A stretch of DNA of 40,506 nt, taken from contig CAMCUN010000034.1 of the NCBI GenBank assembly GCA_945878995.1, positions 1-40,506 of the forward strand, given 5' to 3'. Source of the DNA: Polaromonas sp. YR568. GTDB lineage: Bacteria; Pseudomonadota; Gammaproteobacteria; Burkholderiales; Burkholderiaceae_C. Below, one piece after another: positions 28,915-36,614 of this stretch (its first letter is position 1; each line of letters begins with the position of its first letter). The notes under the pieces are model-generated. The model worked only from the letters and a program-made list of their open reading frames with translations. It was not told where the DNA came from and did no database searches. The position numbers and the translations under genes are program-made.

Positions 28915-28930
28915 GTGGTGCATGCACCAC
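28915..28930. repeat. 16-bp perfect palindrome
   Basis: GTGGTGCATGCACCAC reads the same on both strands. It lies 49 bp inside the island from the left direct repeat. A perfect palindrome of this length could be a protein-binding site or a recombination site, but no adjacent gene makes the role clear. The rest of 28867-29023 has no coding potential I can support. Confidence 0.6.
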
Positions 28931-29023
28931 AGACAGTGCGGTGAATAAATTGGGTTTTGGCCACATCAACTGGCCTGTCACTTGGCGCAAACATCGCCGG
29001 GGTCCGCATCCGGTAGCTTGATC

Positions 29024-29359
29024 CTATTTTTTGCTCTTATCGCCCTTGCGTTTGACCTGAGAAACGCCAACTCCAAGTGCTTTTGTGACCTTCAAGACCC
29101 GGTCAAAGTCCGATTCAATTTTTTGCGTTCGATTGAATTGCGCGTATTCGGCCAAAGCTCTATGGTCGGCCTGCGTCTTGCTGATCCGGCCTTTGTGCGT
29201 CAGCACTTCGTACTCGTTGAAACTCAGGAACTTATCCACGCAGGTGGCTATATCGGCCATGCCCATTTGCACCCGGTTCTCGATGATGTTTTTGATGTAG
29301 TCGAAGAGTCGAAGAAGCTGGAGATGGTGCGCTCCAAGCGCTTGACTATGACTGCTCAC
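29024..29359 (-). pseudogene. RhuM-family C-terminal fragment
   Basis: The 111-residue frame resembles the C-terminal end of RhuM-family proteins. It has LFDYIKNIIENRVQMGMADI, then KFLSFNEYEVLTHKGRIS, then HRALAEYAQFN and DFDRVLK. RhuM proteins are usually above 300 aa, so only the last third remains. The open frame continues a little upstream of the GTG at 29359 (to about 29415) without a good start, which supports a truncated gene. RhuM genes often sit in defence or pathogenicity islands; their function is poorly defined. Confidence 0.55.
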
Positions 29360-29495
29360 TGCTTGCGTATAGGCATATTCAGGGACAACATCCTTTGAAA
29401 GCAGAAAATTGCGGCCCCGCCCTCAAACTGCCAGAAGCGCCACTGAAAATCAGGCAGCGAACATCAGCTGTCGACGAATCCGCTAGAGTTGGGGG

Positions 29496-29735
29496 ATGGC
29501 ACCTACCGTTGTACGCGATGGACCCTTCCGCTTGTTCTTCTTTTCCCGCGAATAGCCACGCATCCATGTCCATGCAGCACATCCGGATGGAGAGGCCAAG
29601 TTCTGGCTTACCCCAGTTGTTCGACTGGCAACATCCACGGGCCTTACAGCCCGCCAGATCACTGACGCTCAAGCTGTCGTTCAAACCCACATGAAGGAAA
29701 TCGAAGATGCATGGATACAGCATTTCGGCGGCTGA
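29496..29735 (+). pseudogene. DUF4160-family gene with one nonsense codon
   Basis: The frame starts at ATG 29496 (MAPTVVRDGPFRLFFFSRE), hits TAG at 29553-29555 (codon 20), and continues PRIHVHAAHPDGEAKFWLTP to a normal TGA at 29733-29735, 80 codons in all. Family members read SREEPRIHVHV here, so a single GAG-to-TAG change explains the stop. The rest looks undamaged, which means the loss is recent or the base is miscalled. DUF4160 genes commonly precede DUF2442 genes, as here, in small two-gene units suspected to be toxin-antitoxin-like. The intact partner overlaps the last 29 bp. Confidence 0.8.
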
Positions 29736-29958
29736 AGTCACCAACATCTCTCCTCATGGTTTCTGGATGCTCCTTGGCGACGAGGAGTTGCTGTTGTCCT
29801 TTGAGCATTTCCCGTGGTTTCAACAAGCCACGGTGGCGCAAATAACCCACGTTGAGCGTCCCACACCAGATCACCTCTATTGGCCGAGTCTGGACATTGA
29901 CCTTTCCGTGAGCGCTGTTCGCAGGCCCCAGGATTTTCCGCTCGTGTCACGCACCTGA
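29707..29958 (+). CDS. DUF2442-family protein
   Basis: An 83-aa protein. It opens MHGYSISAAEVTNISPHGFW, with LLGDEELLLSFEHFPWF, then HLYWPSLDIDLSV and ends near RRPQDFPLVS, the pattern of DUF2442 proteins. They are small, partly helical proteins of unknown function that pair with DUF4160 proteins. It appears intact although its upstream partner has a nonsense codon. No own ribosome site is obvious, so its translation may depend on coupling with the broken gene. Confidence 0.8.
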   Translation: MHGYSISAAEVTNISPHGFWMLLGDEELLLSFEHFPWFQQATVAQITHVERPTPDHLYWPSLDIDLSVSAVRRPQDFPLVSRT

Positions 29959-30460
29959 GTGTGTAAGCGTTGCCGAAACCCGTGCCCCTTTGGCGGTCAA
30001 GGCAAAAAAGTCCCCTATCCAGCAGGCTTTGATCAGGTGATCGTATTGCCCCACAAAGTAGACCAAATCATCTACCAGTACGACTGGAAGCAAGGTGAGA
30101 CATTTTTCAACAGCTTGTAGAACGCGGTTCAACCGGGCGCTACGTCCACCAATGATTGTTGTAATGTTTCAAGCGATGGTTTGATTTTTGTCTTACGCCG
30201 TGAATCCGCAAATTGCTTCTTGCTCGATCGCTCCCTGCTTTTTGGTGGGCACAAATGCGATCGCGGATAGGCATTTCAACCGCATGAGGCCAAGAATCGC
30301 ACGCTGGGATCCCACTGAATTCTCCTGAAACACGCGATTTGCCACCCCACCTGCCAGATTCACCACCAGGGTTTGGCGTTCAGCCGCGTGATGTTTGATG
30401 CGCTGCGTGCACCGGGCGCACAGCCCTCCTGCAGCGATTCAAAATCACCGGTTGTGACTG
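29959..30460. other. accessory region without a firm gene
   Basis: Two short minus-strand frames are the only candidates. One, 29947-30132 (61 aa, MNRVLQAVEKCLTLLPVVLV onwards), has protein-like composition but no family I recognise and may be a fragment. The other, 30193-30315 (40 aa from a GTG), has AGGAG six bases before its start but also no recognisable content. The remainder probably includes the non-coding end of the IS91-type element. I see no convincing promoter or terminator. Confidence 0.35.
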
Positions 30461-31303
30461 TCACCAATTGATGCGTTGATCTACTTCGTAGTCGGGAGCG
30501 GTTTGTGCCGCCAGATCCCAATCGGGCTCAATGTGCACCCCCTCATCCGTCTGCGCGTCGCAGCCATCCCACAGCGGTGGTCCGCGCGCCGGGGAAATAT
30601 GCGCAGGTTCTGAGTCGACCCCGATGTGATCCAGAATCCGCCTGATCTGCGTGCCCTCGGTAATGAACGCGTTCAGGCGCATCTGACCACCGCACATCGG
30701 GCGCAGCAGCGGGAACACTTCGCAGATGCGCGCTATCAGCACCGCCCACAGGTAGTGTGCTGCATGCTTGGGTGGTGCATGTTCGGGCGCGGAAGCAATT
30801 GGATTGCCCAACGGCACGGGGCCGTCTGCGCCGCCGCACGTGGTAGCCGCCTCGGCCTGCGCCGTGGGTGGTTGTGCCGGGGCTGCGGCCATTGTCGTCA
30901 CCGCATGCCTGAGTGGCGAATTCGGTGCCAGGACGCCGAAGTAGCGGTGCCGATGCGTGCGCGGTGGTGGCACCAGGGCCGCAATGCGGTCGATCAGCTC
31001 CAGCGGTGTAAGGTGAAGTTTGTCCACCTTGGTACCACGCTTGTCACTGGTGGGTTCGCTGTGCTGTTTGGCGCAGCGGTACACCAGGGCTGCACCCTCT
31101 TTACGCAGCCGTTCCATGGCAAAGGGTGGGCGGGCGCAACACCGCAGCAGGCGCTCCAGGGCGGCACGGTCGTGGATTCGATGCAGACTCCGGCATCGAC
31201 CGAGAAACCGCTGTGCTGGTAGGCCAGCATGTCTTTGGCGTCACAACTCTCCAGCAGGCTCCGAGCGACGAAGCCGCGCAGGTGCCATTTGGGGCGCCCT
31301 TAC
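30461..31303 (-). pseudogene. IS91-family transposase, truncated and frameshifted
   Basis: The minus-strand frame ending at 30461 matches the C-terminal part of IS91-family Y2 transposases: LHLTPLELIDRIAALVPPPR, HRHRYFGVLAPNSPLRHAV, FPLLRPMCGGQMRLNAF, HIGVDSEPAHISPARGPPLW and the end DYEVDQRINW. Going upstream, the match continues as HDRAALERLLRCCARPPFAM, but near 31173 one base is missing and the frame shifts to one reading FVARSLLESCDAKDMLAYQH. The match stops near 31303. About 280 residues remain of the usual 400-500, and the N-terminal zinc-binding and catalytic tyrosine region is lost. The element cannot move itself. Confidence 0.85.
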
Positions 31304-31344
31304 GTCAATCGCGACGCATGCCGGCCCGAAATCGGCGATTGACG
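31303..31344. repeat. 10-bp inverted repeat at the IS91 breakpoint
   Basis: CGTCAATCGC (31303-31312) and GCGATTGACG (31335-31344) are exact inverted copies, 22 bp apart. They lie exactly between the truncated transposase and the YqaA-like fragment. IS91-type elements have hairpin-bearing ends, so this may be an element end or a scar, but I cannot match it to a known terminus. Confidence 0.4.
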
Positions 31345-31363
31345 GTTGCACCCGGCGTCAGCC

Positions 31364-31669
31364 ATGCTTACCGAAAGCCCATTGGATTTCCTATCCTTGG
31401 TGCTGGCTAGCATCGGTAATACCGCCGGAGGCATGATCACCTTCGGCATGGGGCGTTGACTGCCGCAGCACCTCGAGCCCGAAAAGTCGGCGATGGCGCA
31501 ACGGTGGGGAGCACCTATCCTGCTGCTCGCCTGGACACCGGTGATCGGCGACCTGCTCTGAGTCGCTGCTGGCTGGCTGCGGCTGCCCTGGTTGGCCTGC
31601 CTACTGTGGATGGCATTGGGCAAAGCCGCCCGCTACATCCTGGTAGTCGGTCTGGCCGGCATCCTATAG
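31364..31669 (+). pseudogene. YqaA/DedA-like membrane protein gene with two in-frame TGA codons
   Basis: One uninterrupted frame of 102 codons resembles YqaA-type proteins with a VTT/SNARE-associated domain: LVLASIGNTAGGMITFGMG, WGAPILLLAWTPVIGD, VAAGWLRLPWLACLLWMALG and KAARYILVVG. It is broken by TGA at 31457-31459 and 31559-31561. The second falls where relatives often have Cys (LLCVAAGWLR), so TGC-to-TGA is likely. About 35 N-terminal residues are missing next to the transposase fragment. The rest stays in frame, pointing to point-mutation decay after truncation. Confidence 0.7.
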
Positions 31670-31887
31670 CGCGGATCCTCGAACCATGCCACGGGAGAAC
31701 ACGGAGGAATTGTGAGAAAAATGAACAATTCGAGAAATGTTGCCGCGCTGATGAAGTTGCGTTACATTCTTTTACAAACCAAACGGCACACTGCTGTCCA
31801 TCAGCCGCTGCCCTTTGCATCGGTTTTGTCGTTCACGTTTTGTCCGTCCCGCTACCTGAGCAGCCCAATGCATAAGGAGTTTCAATC

Positions 31888-33624
31888 ATGAAAAAGCTGA
31901 TCGGAAGTTTAATCAGCGCAGTTTTTGCGCTCTTTGCCCTGTTAGCCACCCCGGCGTTTGCTAGCGACGAAAACTTCTGCTGGAAAGCGTCATACGGACG
32001 CGGGGGGGGTACCGTGCCGGCTTCCTGCGCCGTAGACCGCGACCGCATCGGCATACTGTGCTATTCAAAGTGCGGCACCAACAGCAAACGCGTCGGCTAT
32101 GATTGTCATTCGGTATGCCCCAGTGACATGCGCGATGACGGGCTCTTCTGTCGCAAGTCCGAATACGGCCGCGGCGCCGGCTACGCGCTGTGGGATGAAG
32201 GCAAGTGCAATAAGGAAAATTCACAGGGCTGCGAGATAAACGGGGCGCTCTGGTACCCCAAGTGTGCCTCCGGCTACTCAAACTTCGGCTCCTCCATCTG
32301 CCGCCCGAACACGCCCAACTGCGAAGCACTGGGGCTAGGTGGAAGGGTTGATCTTTCCTGCGCAAAGAAGGTAGGCATCGGCGTCCCGACCCCGGGCGTC
32401 TGCGGCTCCGGACAGCAGCTGGATGTCGGGCTGTGCTACTCCAACTGCAATACCGGCTACACCGGCGCCGGTCCGGTTTGCTGGGGTCAGTGCCCGACCA
32501 CGCATCCGGTGAATTGCGGTGCCGGTTGTGCCACAACGACCGCCGCCTGTGCCGAAAACATCACCGATCAGGTGATGAGCGTGCTTGAAGTCGTCGTCAA
32601 CATCGCCCTTAACGTTGTTACCGCTGGCGGCAGCACCGCAGTCACGGCAGGCGCCAAGGCAGCGGTTACGGCTGCCAAGACCGCCGCCAAGACCACCGCC
32701 AATATCACCAAGGCACAGGCCATCCAAGTCATCAAGACTGAGGCCAAGGCTCTCGGCAAGGACCTGGCGGAGTCCGCGATCGAAACCTACGCCACGGCCG
32801 TGGTTGAGGGCGCTAACACGGGCGAATTCGATCCGGCGCTACTTGCCGGACTTGATCCGACCGGTATCGCCAACATGGTCTTGGCTTACGCCAAGCCGAT
32901 ATGCAAAGCACCGGACGGCGCAGCACCTTCTGCCACCTCCACCCGTTCGGCTCAATTCTGGTTCCAGATGCCCGGTGCCGCGCTCGATATCGGCATGGGC
33001 GGCAACGATGCATTGTTTATGATCGGCACCAACAAGCTCAGTGGCGGCTACGGCATCTACCGCTGGGCCAGCAACAACTGGCAGGCGATTTCCGGAGCCG
33101 GGGTACGGATAGACGTCGACGGCACTGGCAATCCCTGGATGGTCAATGAAACCGGGAACATCTACCGCTGGGTGGGCAGCGCCTGGCTGCAGGTCCCCGG
33201 TGCCGCCATCGATATCGGCGCCAGCGCCGGCGGTGTCTGGGTGCTGGGCACGGCCAAGGTCAGCGGCGGTTACGAAATCTTCCGCCTGACCGGCACCAGC
33301 ACCTGGACCAAAGTGACTGGCGGTGCGATGCGCATTGACGTCGATCCGAAAGGCAATCCCTGGATAGTCAATGACGCCGGTAATGTCTATCGCTGGAACG
33401 GCAACGGCTGGGACACCATCAATGGTCCCAAGGCACGCGACGTGGGTATCGGCGGCGACGGCAGCGTCTTCATCGTCGGTCAGGACGGCAGCATTCACAA
33501 ATGGAGCAGCAGCAGCAGCAGTTGGGTTAAGCGTGACGGCGTAATGAGCGAGATCACCGTCAGCAGACAGGGCATACCGTTCGGCGTCAATGCCAGCAAG
33601 AACATCTACATGGGATATCCGTAA
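31888..33624 (+). CDS. secreted cysteine-rich protein with six tectonin repeats
   Basis: The 578-aa protein has a clear signal peptide (cleavage near PAFA-SDE, residue 25). Residues 26-222 are cysteine-rich: with Cys339 there are 22 cysteines, all before residue 340, in a pattern with repeats like YGRGGGTVP and YGRGAGYALW. Residues 225-340 form an Ala/Val/Thr-rich helical stretch. From about 357 to the end are six tectonin-type repeats (for example WLQVPGAAIDIGASAGGVWV and GNVYRWNGNGWDTI), which should fold as a six-bladed propeller that could bind sugars or lipids. The ATG has AAGGAG eight bases upstream. Its TAA overlaps the next gene's ATG by one base. Proline codons are mostly CCG, unlike the core genes. 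It may be a secreted toxin, adhesin or surface-binding protein; function unknown. Confidence 0.88.
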   Translation: MKKLIGSLISAVFALFALLATPAFASDENFCWKASYGRGGGTVPASCAVDRDRIGILCYSKCGTNSKRVGYDCHSVCPSDMRDDGLFCRKSEYGRGAGYALWDEGKCNKENSQGCEINGALWYPKCASGYSNFGSSICRPNTPNCEALGLGGRVDLSCAKKVGIGVPTPGVCGSGQQLDVGLCYSNCNTGYTGAGPVCWGQCPTTHPVNCGAGCATTTAACAENITDQVMSVLEVVVNIALNVVTAGGSTAVTAGAKAAVTAAKTAAKTTANITKAQAIQVIKTEAKALGKDLAESAIETYATAVVEGANTGEFDPALLAGLDPTGIANMVLAYAKPICKAPDGAAPSATSTRSAQFWFQMPGAALDIGMGGNDALFMIGTNKLSGGYGIYRWASNNWQAISGAGVRIDVDGTGNPWMVNETGNIYRWVGSAWLQVPGAAIDIGASAGGVWVLGTAKVSGGYEIFRLTGTSTWTKVTGGAMRIDVDPKGNPWIVNDAGNVYRWNGNGWDTINGPKARDVGIGGDGSVFIVGQDGSIHKWSSSSSSWVKRDGVMSEITVSRQGIPFGVNASKNIYMGYP

Positions 33625-34415
33625 TGCAGAAGTCTGTTTTCAAGCAGCAAACTCTGATCCGGGCACTGGTCGCGGGCGTCATGCTCGCCACCGTGCCGGT
33701 GGGCGAAAGCTGGGCCGAAATTGCCAAGCCGGCGAAAGCGAAGGGGTTAAAAGTGGCCGCCAATCCGGCGCTGGACAATGCCATACGCGACTACCTGCTC
33801 AAGAATCCCGAGGTTATCCGCGATGCGATGATGGCACTGGAGGCCAAGGAGCGGCAGGCCATAGCCGACGAGGCGCGCAAGGCGCTGACGACGCACGCCA
33901 AACAACTGTACGACGACCCGGCCTCACCGGTCGGCGGCAACCCCAAGGGGGATGTCACGGTGGTCGAGTTCTTCGATTACCGCTGCGGTTACTGCCGCAA
34001 AGTCTCACCCACCGTGGCAGCGCTGATTGAAAGCGAACCCAATGTGCGTGTGGTGTACAAGGAATTCCCCATCCTTGGTGCCGAGTCGCTGAACGCCTCA
34101 CGTGCCGCACTGGCGGCGCACCAGCAAGGCAAATACGTTGAGTTTCACAAGGCTCTGATGGCGACCGACGACATCACGGAAGCCGTCATCACCAAGATCG
34201 CAGCAGACCTGGGACTGGATCCGGTGCGCTTCGCCAAGGACAGGGAGGACGCACAGACGGGTGCCGCAATTGACGCCACTTATGCTCTGGCCAGTGCATT
34301 AAAAATCAACGGCACCCCTGCCTTTGTCATCGGCCAACAGCTGATTCCCGGCGCCGCCGGGCTTGATGCGATGAAACTGGCCGTGAAACTGGCGCGCAAT
34401 AGCAAGGGTCGTTAA
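33624..34415 (+). CDS. DsbA/ScsC-like periplasmic disulfide oxidoreductase
   Basis: A 263-aa thioredoxin-fold protein with a signal peptide ending near GESWA. A charged N-terminal segment (about residues 45-95, PALDNAIRDYLLKNPEVIRD) resembles the oligomerisation stalk of ScsC/Com1-type proteins. The active site is CGYC (Cys121-Cys124) in VVEFFDYRCGYCRKVSP, and the cis-proline loop is NGTPAFVIG. It should make or reshuffle disulfides in the periplasm. Its start overlaps the stop of the cysteine-rich tectonin protein (TAATG), so it is probably a dedicated folding factor for that 22-cysteine substrate (inference). The codon use matches the upstream gene, so the pair was likely acquired together. 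Confidence 0.92.
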   Translation: MQKSVFKQQTLIRALVAGVMLATVPVGESWAEIAKPAKAKGLKVAANPALDNAIRDYLLKNPEVIRDAMMALEAKERQAIADEARKALTTHAKQLYDDPASPVGGNPKGDVTVVEFFDYRCGYCRKVSPTVAALIESEPNVRVVYKEFPILGAESLNASRAALAAHQQGKYVEFHKALMATDDITEAVITKIAADLGLDPVRFAKDREDAQTGAAIDATYALASALKINGTPAFVIGQQLIPGAAGLDAMKLAVKLARNSKGR

Positions 34416-34420
34416 GGTAG

Positions 34421-34732
34421 ACAGACACAGTCGACCGACAAGCGACTGGCCCAGGTGCGCTGGCTTTCTTTGCGGCTCTGACGGGCCAAAGCCAAATTCC
34501 CGCCCAGGTCTTTGAGCGCGCGGGCAAGGGCAGCAGGCAAGATTTCTGAGGCGTGGGCAGGCTTGACATCACACAAAATTTATCACGAAATAAATCTATG
34601 GTAATTTTGTTTTATCTCAAAAGTTCAATGACCGAACTGGCAGACCATCAAGGACAGGCCTTCCAAGGGCATGCGCTGAACGACGTGGCCGACGGGTTGC
34701 CAGACCTGGGCTGGTGCTGAAAGGGTGATGTG
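34421..34732. repeat. right copy of ~300-bp direct repeat, with truncated hipB
   Basis: This copy matches 28562-28866 in the same orientation. On the minus strand it holds about the first 46 codons of the second hipB, ending near LSV at the island edge. One base is missing after the ATG at 34569, so the frame is lost at codon 3 and the fragment is dead. The upstream inverted pair is present as ACAAAATT (34573-34580) and AATTTTGT (34603-34610). From 34733 to 34862 I see no gene; it probably holds the promoter for the genes to the right. Confidence 0.85.
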
Positions 34733-34862
34733 GCGCAGAAACAGTCAAGCGCGACCCCCTGCTAGACTTGAATTTTGACTGGGTTACCTGGTGCCTGCAC
34801 GGCCTTACCGTCAAGCGCAGCCGCCCGGCCACCGCACACCCCGCACGACTGGACCCCGCCAC

Positions 34863-35489
34863 ATGGTCATCGACCACTTCATGTATGCCGGCCCCGACTT
34901 GGACGTCTTGTCCCAAGGCTTTGCCGCCTTGGCCGGTGTCGAGCCTGAGCCCGGCGGGCAGCACCCGCAGATAGGCACCCACAACCGATTGGTCGGCAGC
35001 AACGGCCAGCTGTACTTGGAATTGATTGCGCCCGACCCCGCCTCGGCAGCGCGCAGCCCCATGCGCGCGGGCATAGCGCAACTGGCACGGCCCTGCCTGC
35101 ACCGCTTCATCATGGATGCAACTGGCGCCGACTTTGAACACCTGTTGCGGGCCTACGCCAAGGTGGGCATCGCCGCTGAGGTCCAGGACATGCACCGCAT
35201 CACGCCTGCCGGCAACACCCTGCGCTGGCGCCTTCTTGTGCCCAAGGACAACCGCTTTGGACTCTTTGCACCCTTGTTCATTGACTGGCTCAACACACCG
35301 CACCCCTCTACCCGCTTGGCGAAGGGGTTTGAGATGCTCAGCATCGAGGCCGGACACCCTGCTTCGCAGGAGCTCATGGCGTTGTGGCAGGATATGGTAG
35401 TGCCGATTGACTTGCATTTGGCTGACGCTGCTTACCTTCGCCTGGGGATCAAGACCCGGCACGGTCAGGTGATTCTGACCTCGATGTAA
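34863..35489 (+). CDS. glyoxalase-like (VOC superfamily) protein
   Basis: A 208-aa protein resembling the Glyoxalase_3 group of the VOC superfamily. It opens MVIDHFMYAGPDLDVLSQGF, with a His in a metal-ligand-like position, followed by GGQHPQIGTHNRLVG and LYLELIAPDP, a typical first half with His and Glu. The second half has HRITPAGNTLRWRLLVP. Enzymatic function is unknown. I chose the ATG at 34863 over an open extension to 34791, since the family begins at the first beta strand. It ends 38 bp before the ABC operon and may be its first gene. Confidence 0.78.
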   Translation: MVIDHFMYAGPDLDVLSQGFAALAGVEPEPGGQHPQIGTHNRLVGSNGQLYLELIAPDPASAARSPMRAGIAQLARPCLHRFIMDATGADFEHLLRAYAKVGIAAEVQDMHRITPAGNTLRWRLLVPKDNRFGLFAPLFIDWLNTPHPSTRLAKGFEMLSIEAGHPASQELMALWQDMVVPIDLHLADAAYLRLGIKTRHGQVILTSM

Positions 35490-35527
35490 TAACTGTTTCT
35501 TAACCGCCCTCAAGAAAAGGTGTTCCC

Positions 35528-36601
35528 ATGACCCTCGCTAAGACACTGCGCAAACTTTTGGTGGCCGCAGCGATGACAGGCGCCGCGACTGGTTTCGCGC
35601 AGAACCTGCAAAAAGTTCGCATCGGCTACCCGCCGGCTTGGTCGGCTGTAGAAGCGGCCATTCCGTTTGGCGACACGCTGGGGTATTTCAAGGAAGAAGG
35701 GCTGGCGCTGGAGTACGTCTCGGTGCAAGGCACTGCGGTGCTGATGCCACAGGTCGCCAACGGCTCGGTCGAATTCGGCATCATGAGCCCTGACTTGGCG
35801 ATCATTGCGGCGGCCAAGGGCGAGGCCTTCCCCATCAAGTTCTTCTACAACTTCTACCCGCGCCACATCTTTGAATTCACGGTGCTGGCCAACAGCCCGA
35901 TCAAGACGCTGGCAGACCTCAAAGGCAAAAAGCTAGGCGTGGGCGCCCTCAGCTGGGGCAATCTGCCAATGTCGCGGCTGATGCTGCAGCAAGCCGGCGT
36001 GACCTGGATGAAAGACGTACAGGTGCTGCCCGTGGGCGTGGGCGCGGCGTCTTGGGAGCGCCTGAAGTCAGGCAGCGTGGACGCGCTGAACCTGCCGGCC
36101 ACCCAGAACGTGCTGATGGAGCAGGCTGGCACGCCCATTCGCCGCCTGGAAATCCCGGCGGAGTTCAAGACCGTGTTCTCCAACGGCATCGCCACCAGCG
36201 ACGCCTTGATCCAGAAGAACCCCGCGATGGTCGCTGGCATGGGCCGCGCAGTCACCAAGTCTTTGGCTGCCTGCCTAGCCAACACCGAGGCCTGCGTGCG
36301 CGCCTACTGGAAGATTGATCCGAGCTCCAAGCCAGCCCCCGACGCAGAGGCCCAATGGGTCAAGTCCTTCGTCGCAGTCAACCAGGGCACCTACCGAATT
36401 GGCGATCTGGCCTCCTTTAATGGCAAGTTCGGCCGCTACACCGATGGCGACTGGAAGAACATCGTCCAGAAAATGAAGGACGGCGACCAAATCCCAACCG
36501 CAGACATCGACCTGTCCAAGCTGTTCACCGCGCGTTTCGTAACGGAGTTCCACGCCTTCGACCTCAAGAAGGTTCGCGATACCGCCGCTGCAGCCAAGTG
36601 A
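35528..36601 (+). CDS. NitT/TauT-type ABC transporter substrate-binding protein
   Basis: A 357-aa periplasmic binding protein of the NMT1/SsuA-like group. The signal peptide ends near ATGFAQ, followed by KVRIGYPPAWSAVEAAIPFG, LGYFKEEGLALEY, SVEFGIMSPDLAIIAAAKG and DLKGKKLGVGALSWGN. The group binds varied small organic acids, sulfonates, nitrate and thiamine precursors, so the ligand cannot be named. The ATG at 35528 has an AAAAGG ribosome site. It heads a tightly packed operon with its own ATPase and two permeases. Confidence 0.9.
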   Translation: MTLAKTLRKLLVAAAMTGAATGFAQNLQKVRIGYPPAWSAVEAAIPFGDTLGYFKEEGLALEYVSVQGTAVLMPQVANGSVEFGIMSPDLAIIAAAKGEAFPIKFFYNFYPRHIFEFTVLANSPIKTLADLKGKKLGVGALSWGNLPMSRLMLQQAGVTWMKDVQVLPVGVGAASWERLKSGSVDALNLPATQNVLMEQAGTPIRRLEIPAEFKTVFSNGIATSDALIQKNPAMVAGMGRAVTKSLAACLANTEACVRAYWKIDPSSKPAPDAEAQWVKSFVAVNQGTYRIGDLASFNGKFGRYTDGDWKNIVQKMKDGDQIPTADIDLSKLFTARFVTEFHAFDLKKVRDTAAAAK

Positions 36602-36614
36602 TGAACCGCCCTAC

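Noticed and set aside
29379-29747. 122-codon minus-strand frame over the DUF4160 gene
   Set aside because: The plus strand gives a clear family match on both sides of the nonsense codon.
30193-30315. 40-aa minus-strand frame with AGGAG before a GTG
   Set aside because: Apart from the ribosome-site match there is no support; mentioned only in the region note.
31457-31561. Recoding of TGA (selenocysteine or Trp) in the YqaA-like frame
   Set aside because: Many intact genes here end in TGA, no SECIS-like hairpin stands out, and the gene is truncated at its start, so nonsense mutation is simpler.
34601-34740. Reading the conserved part of the direct repeat as a protein gene (LADHQGQAFQGHALNDVADG)
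   Set aside because: The frame is open in both copies, but there is no start, family match or consistent stop, and the match may only reflect the duplication.
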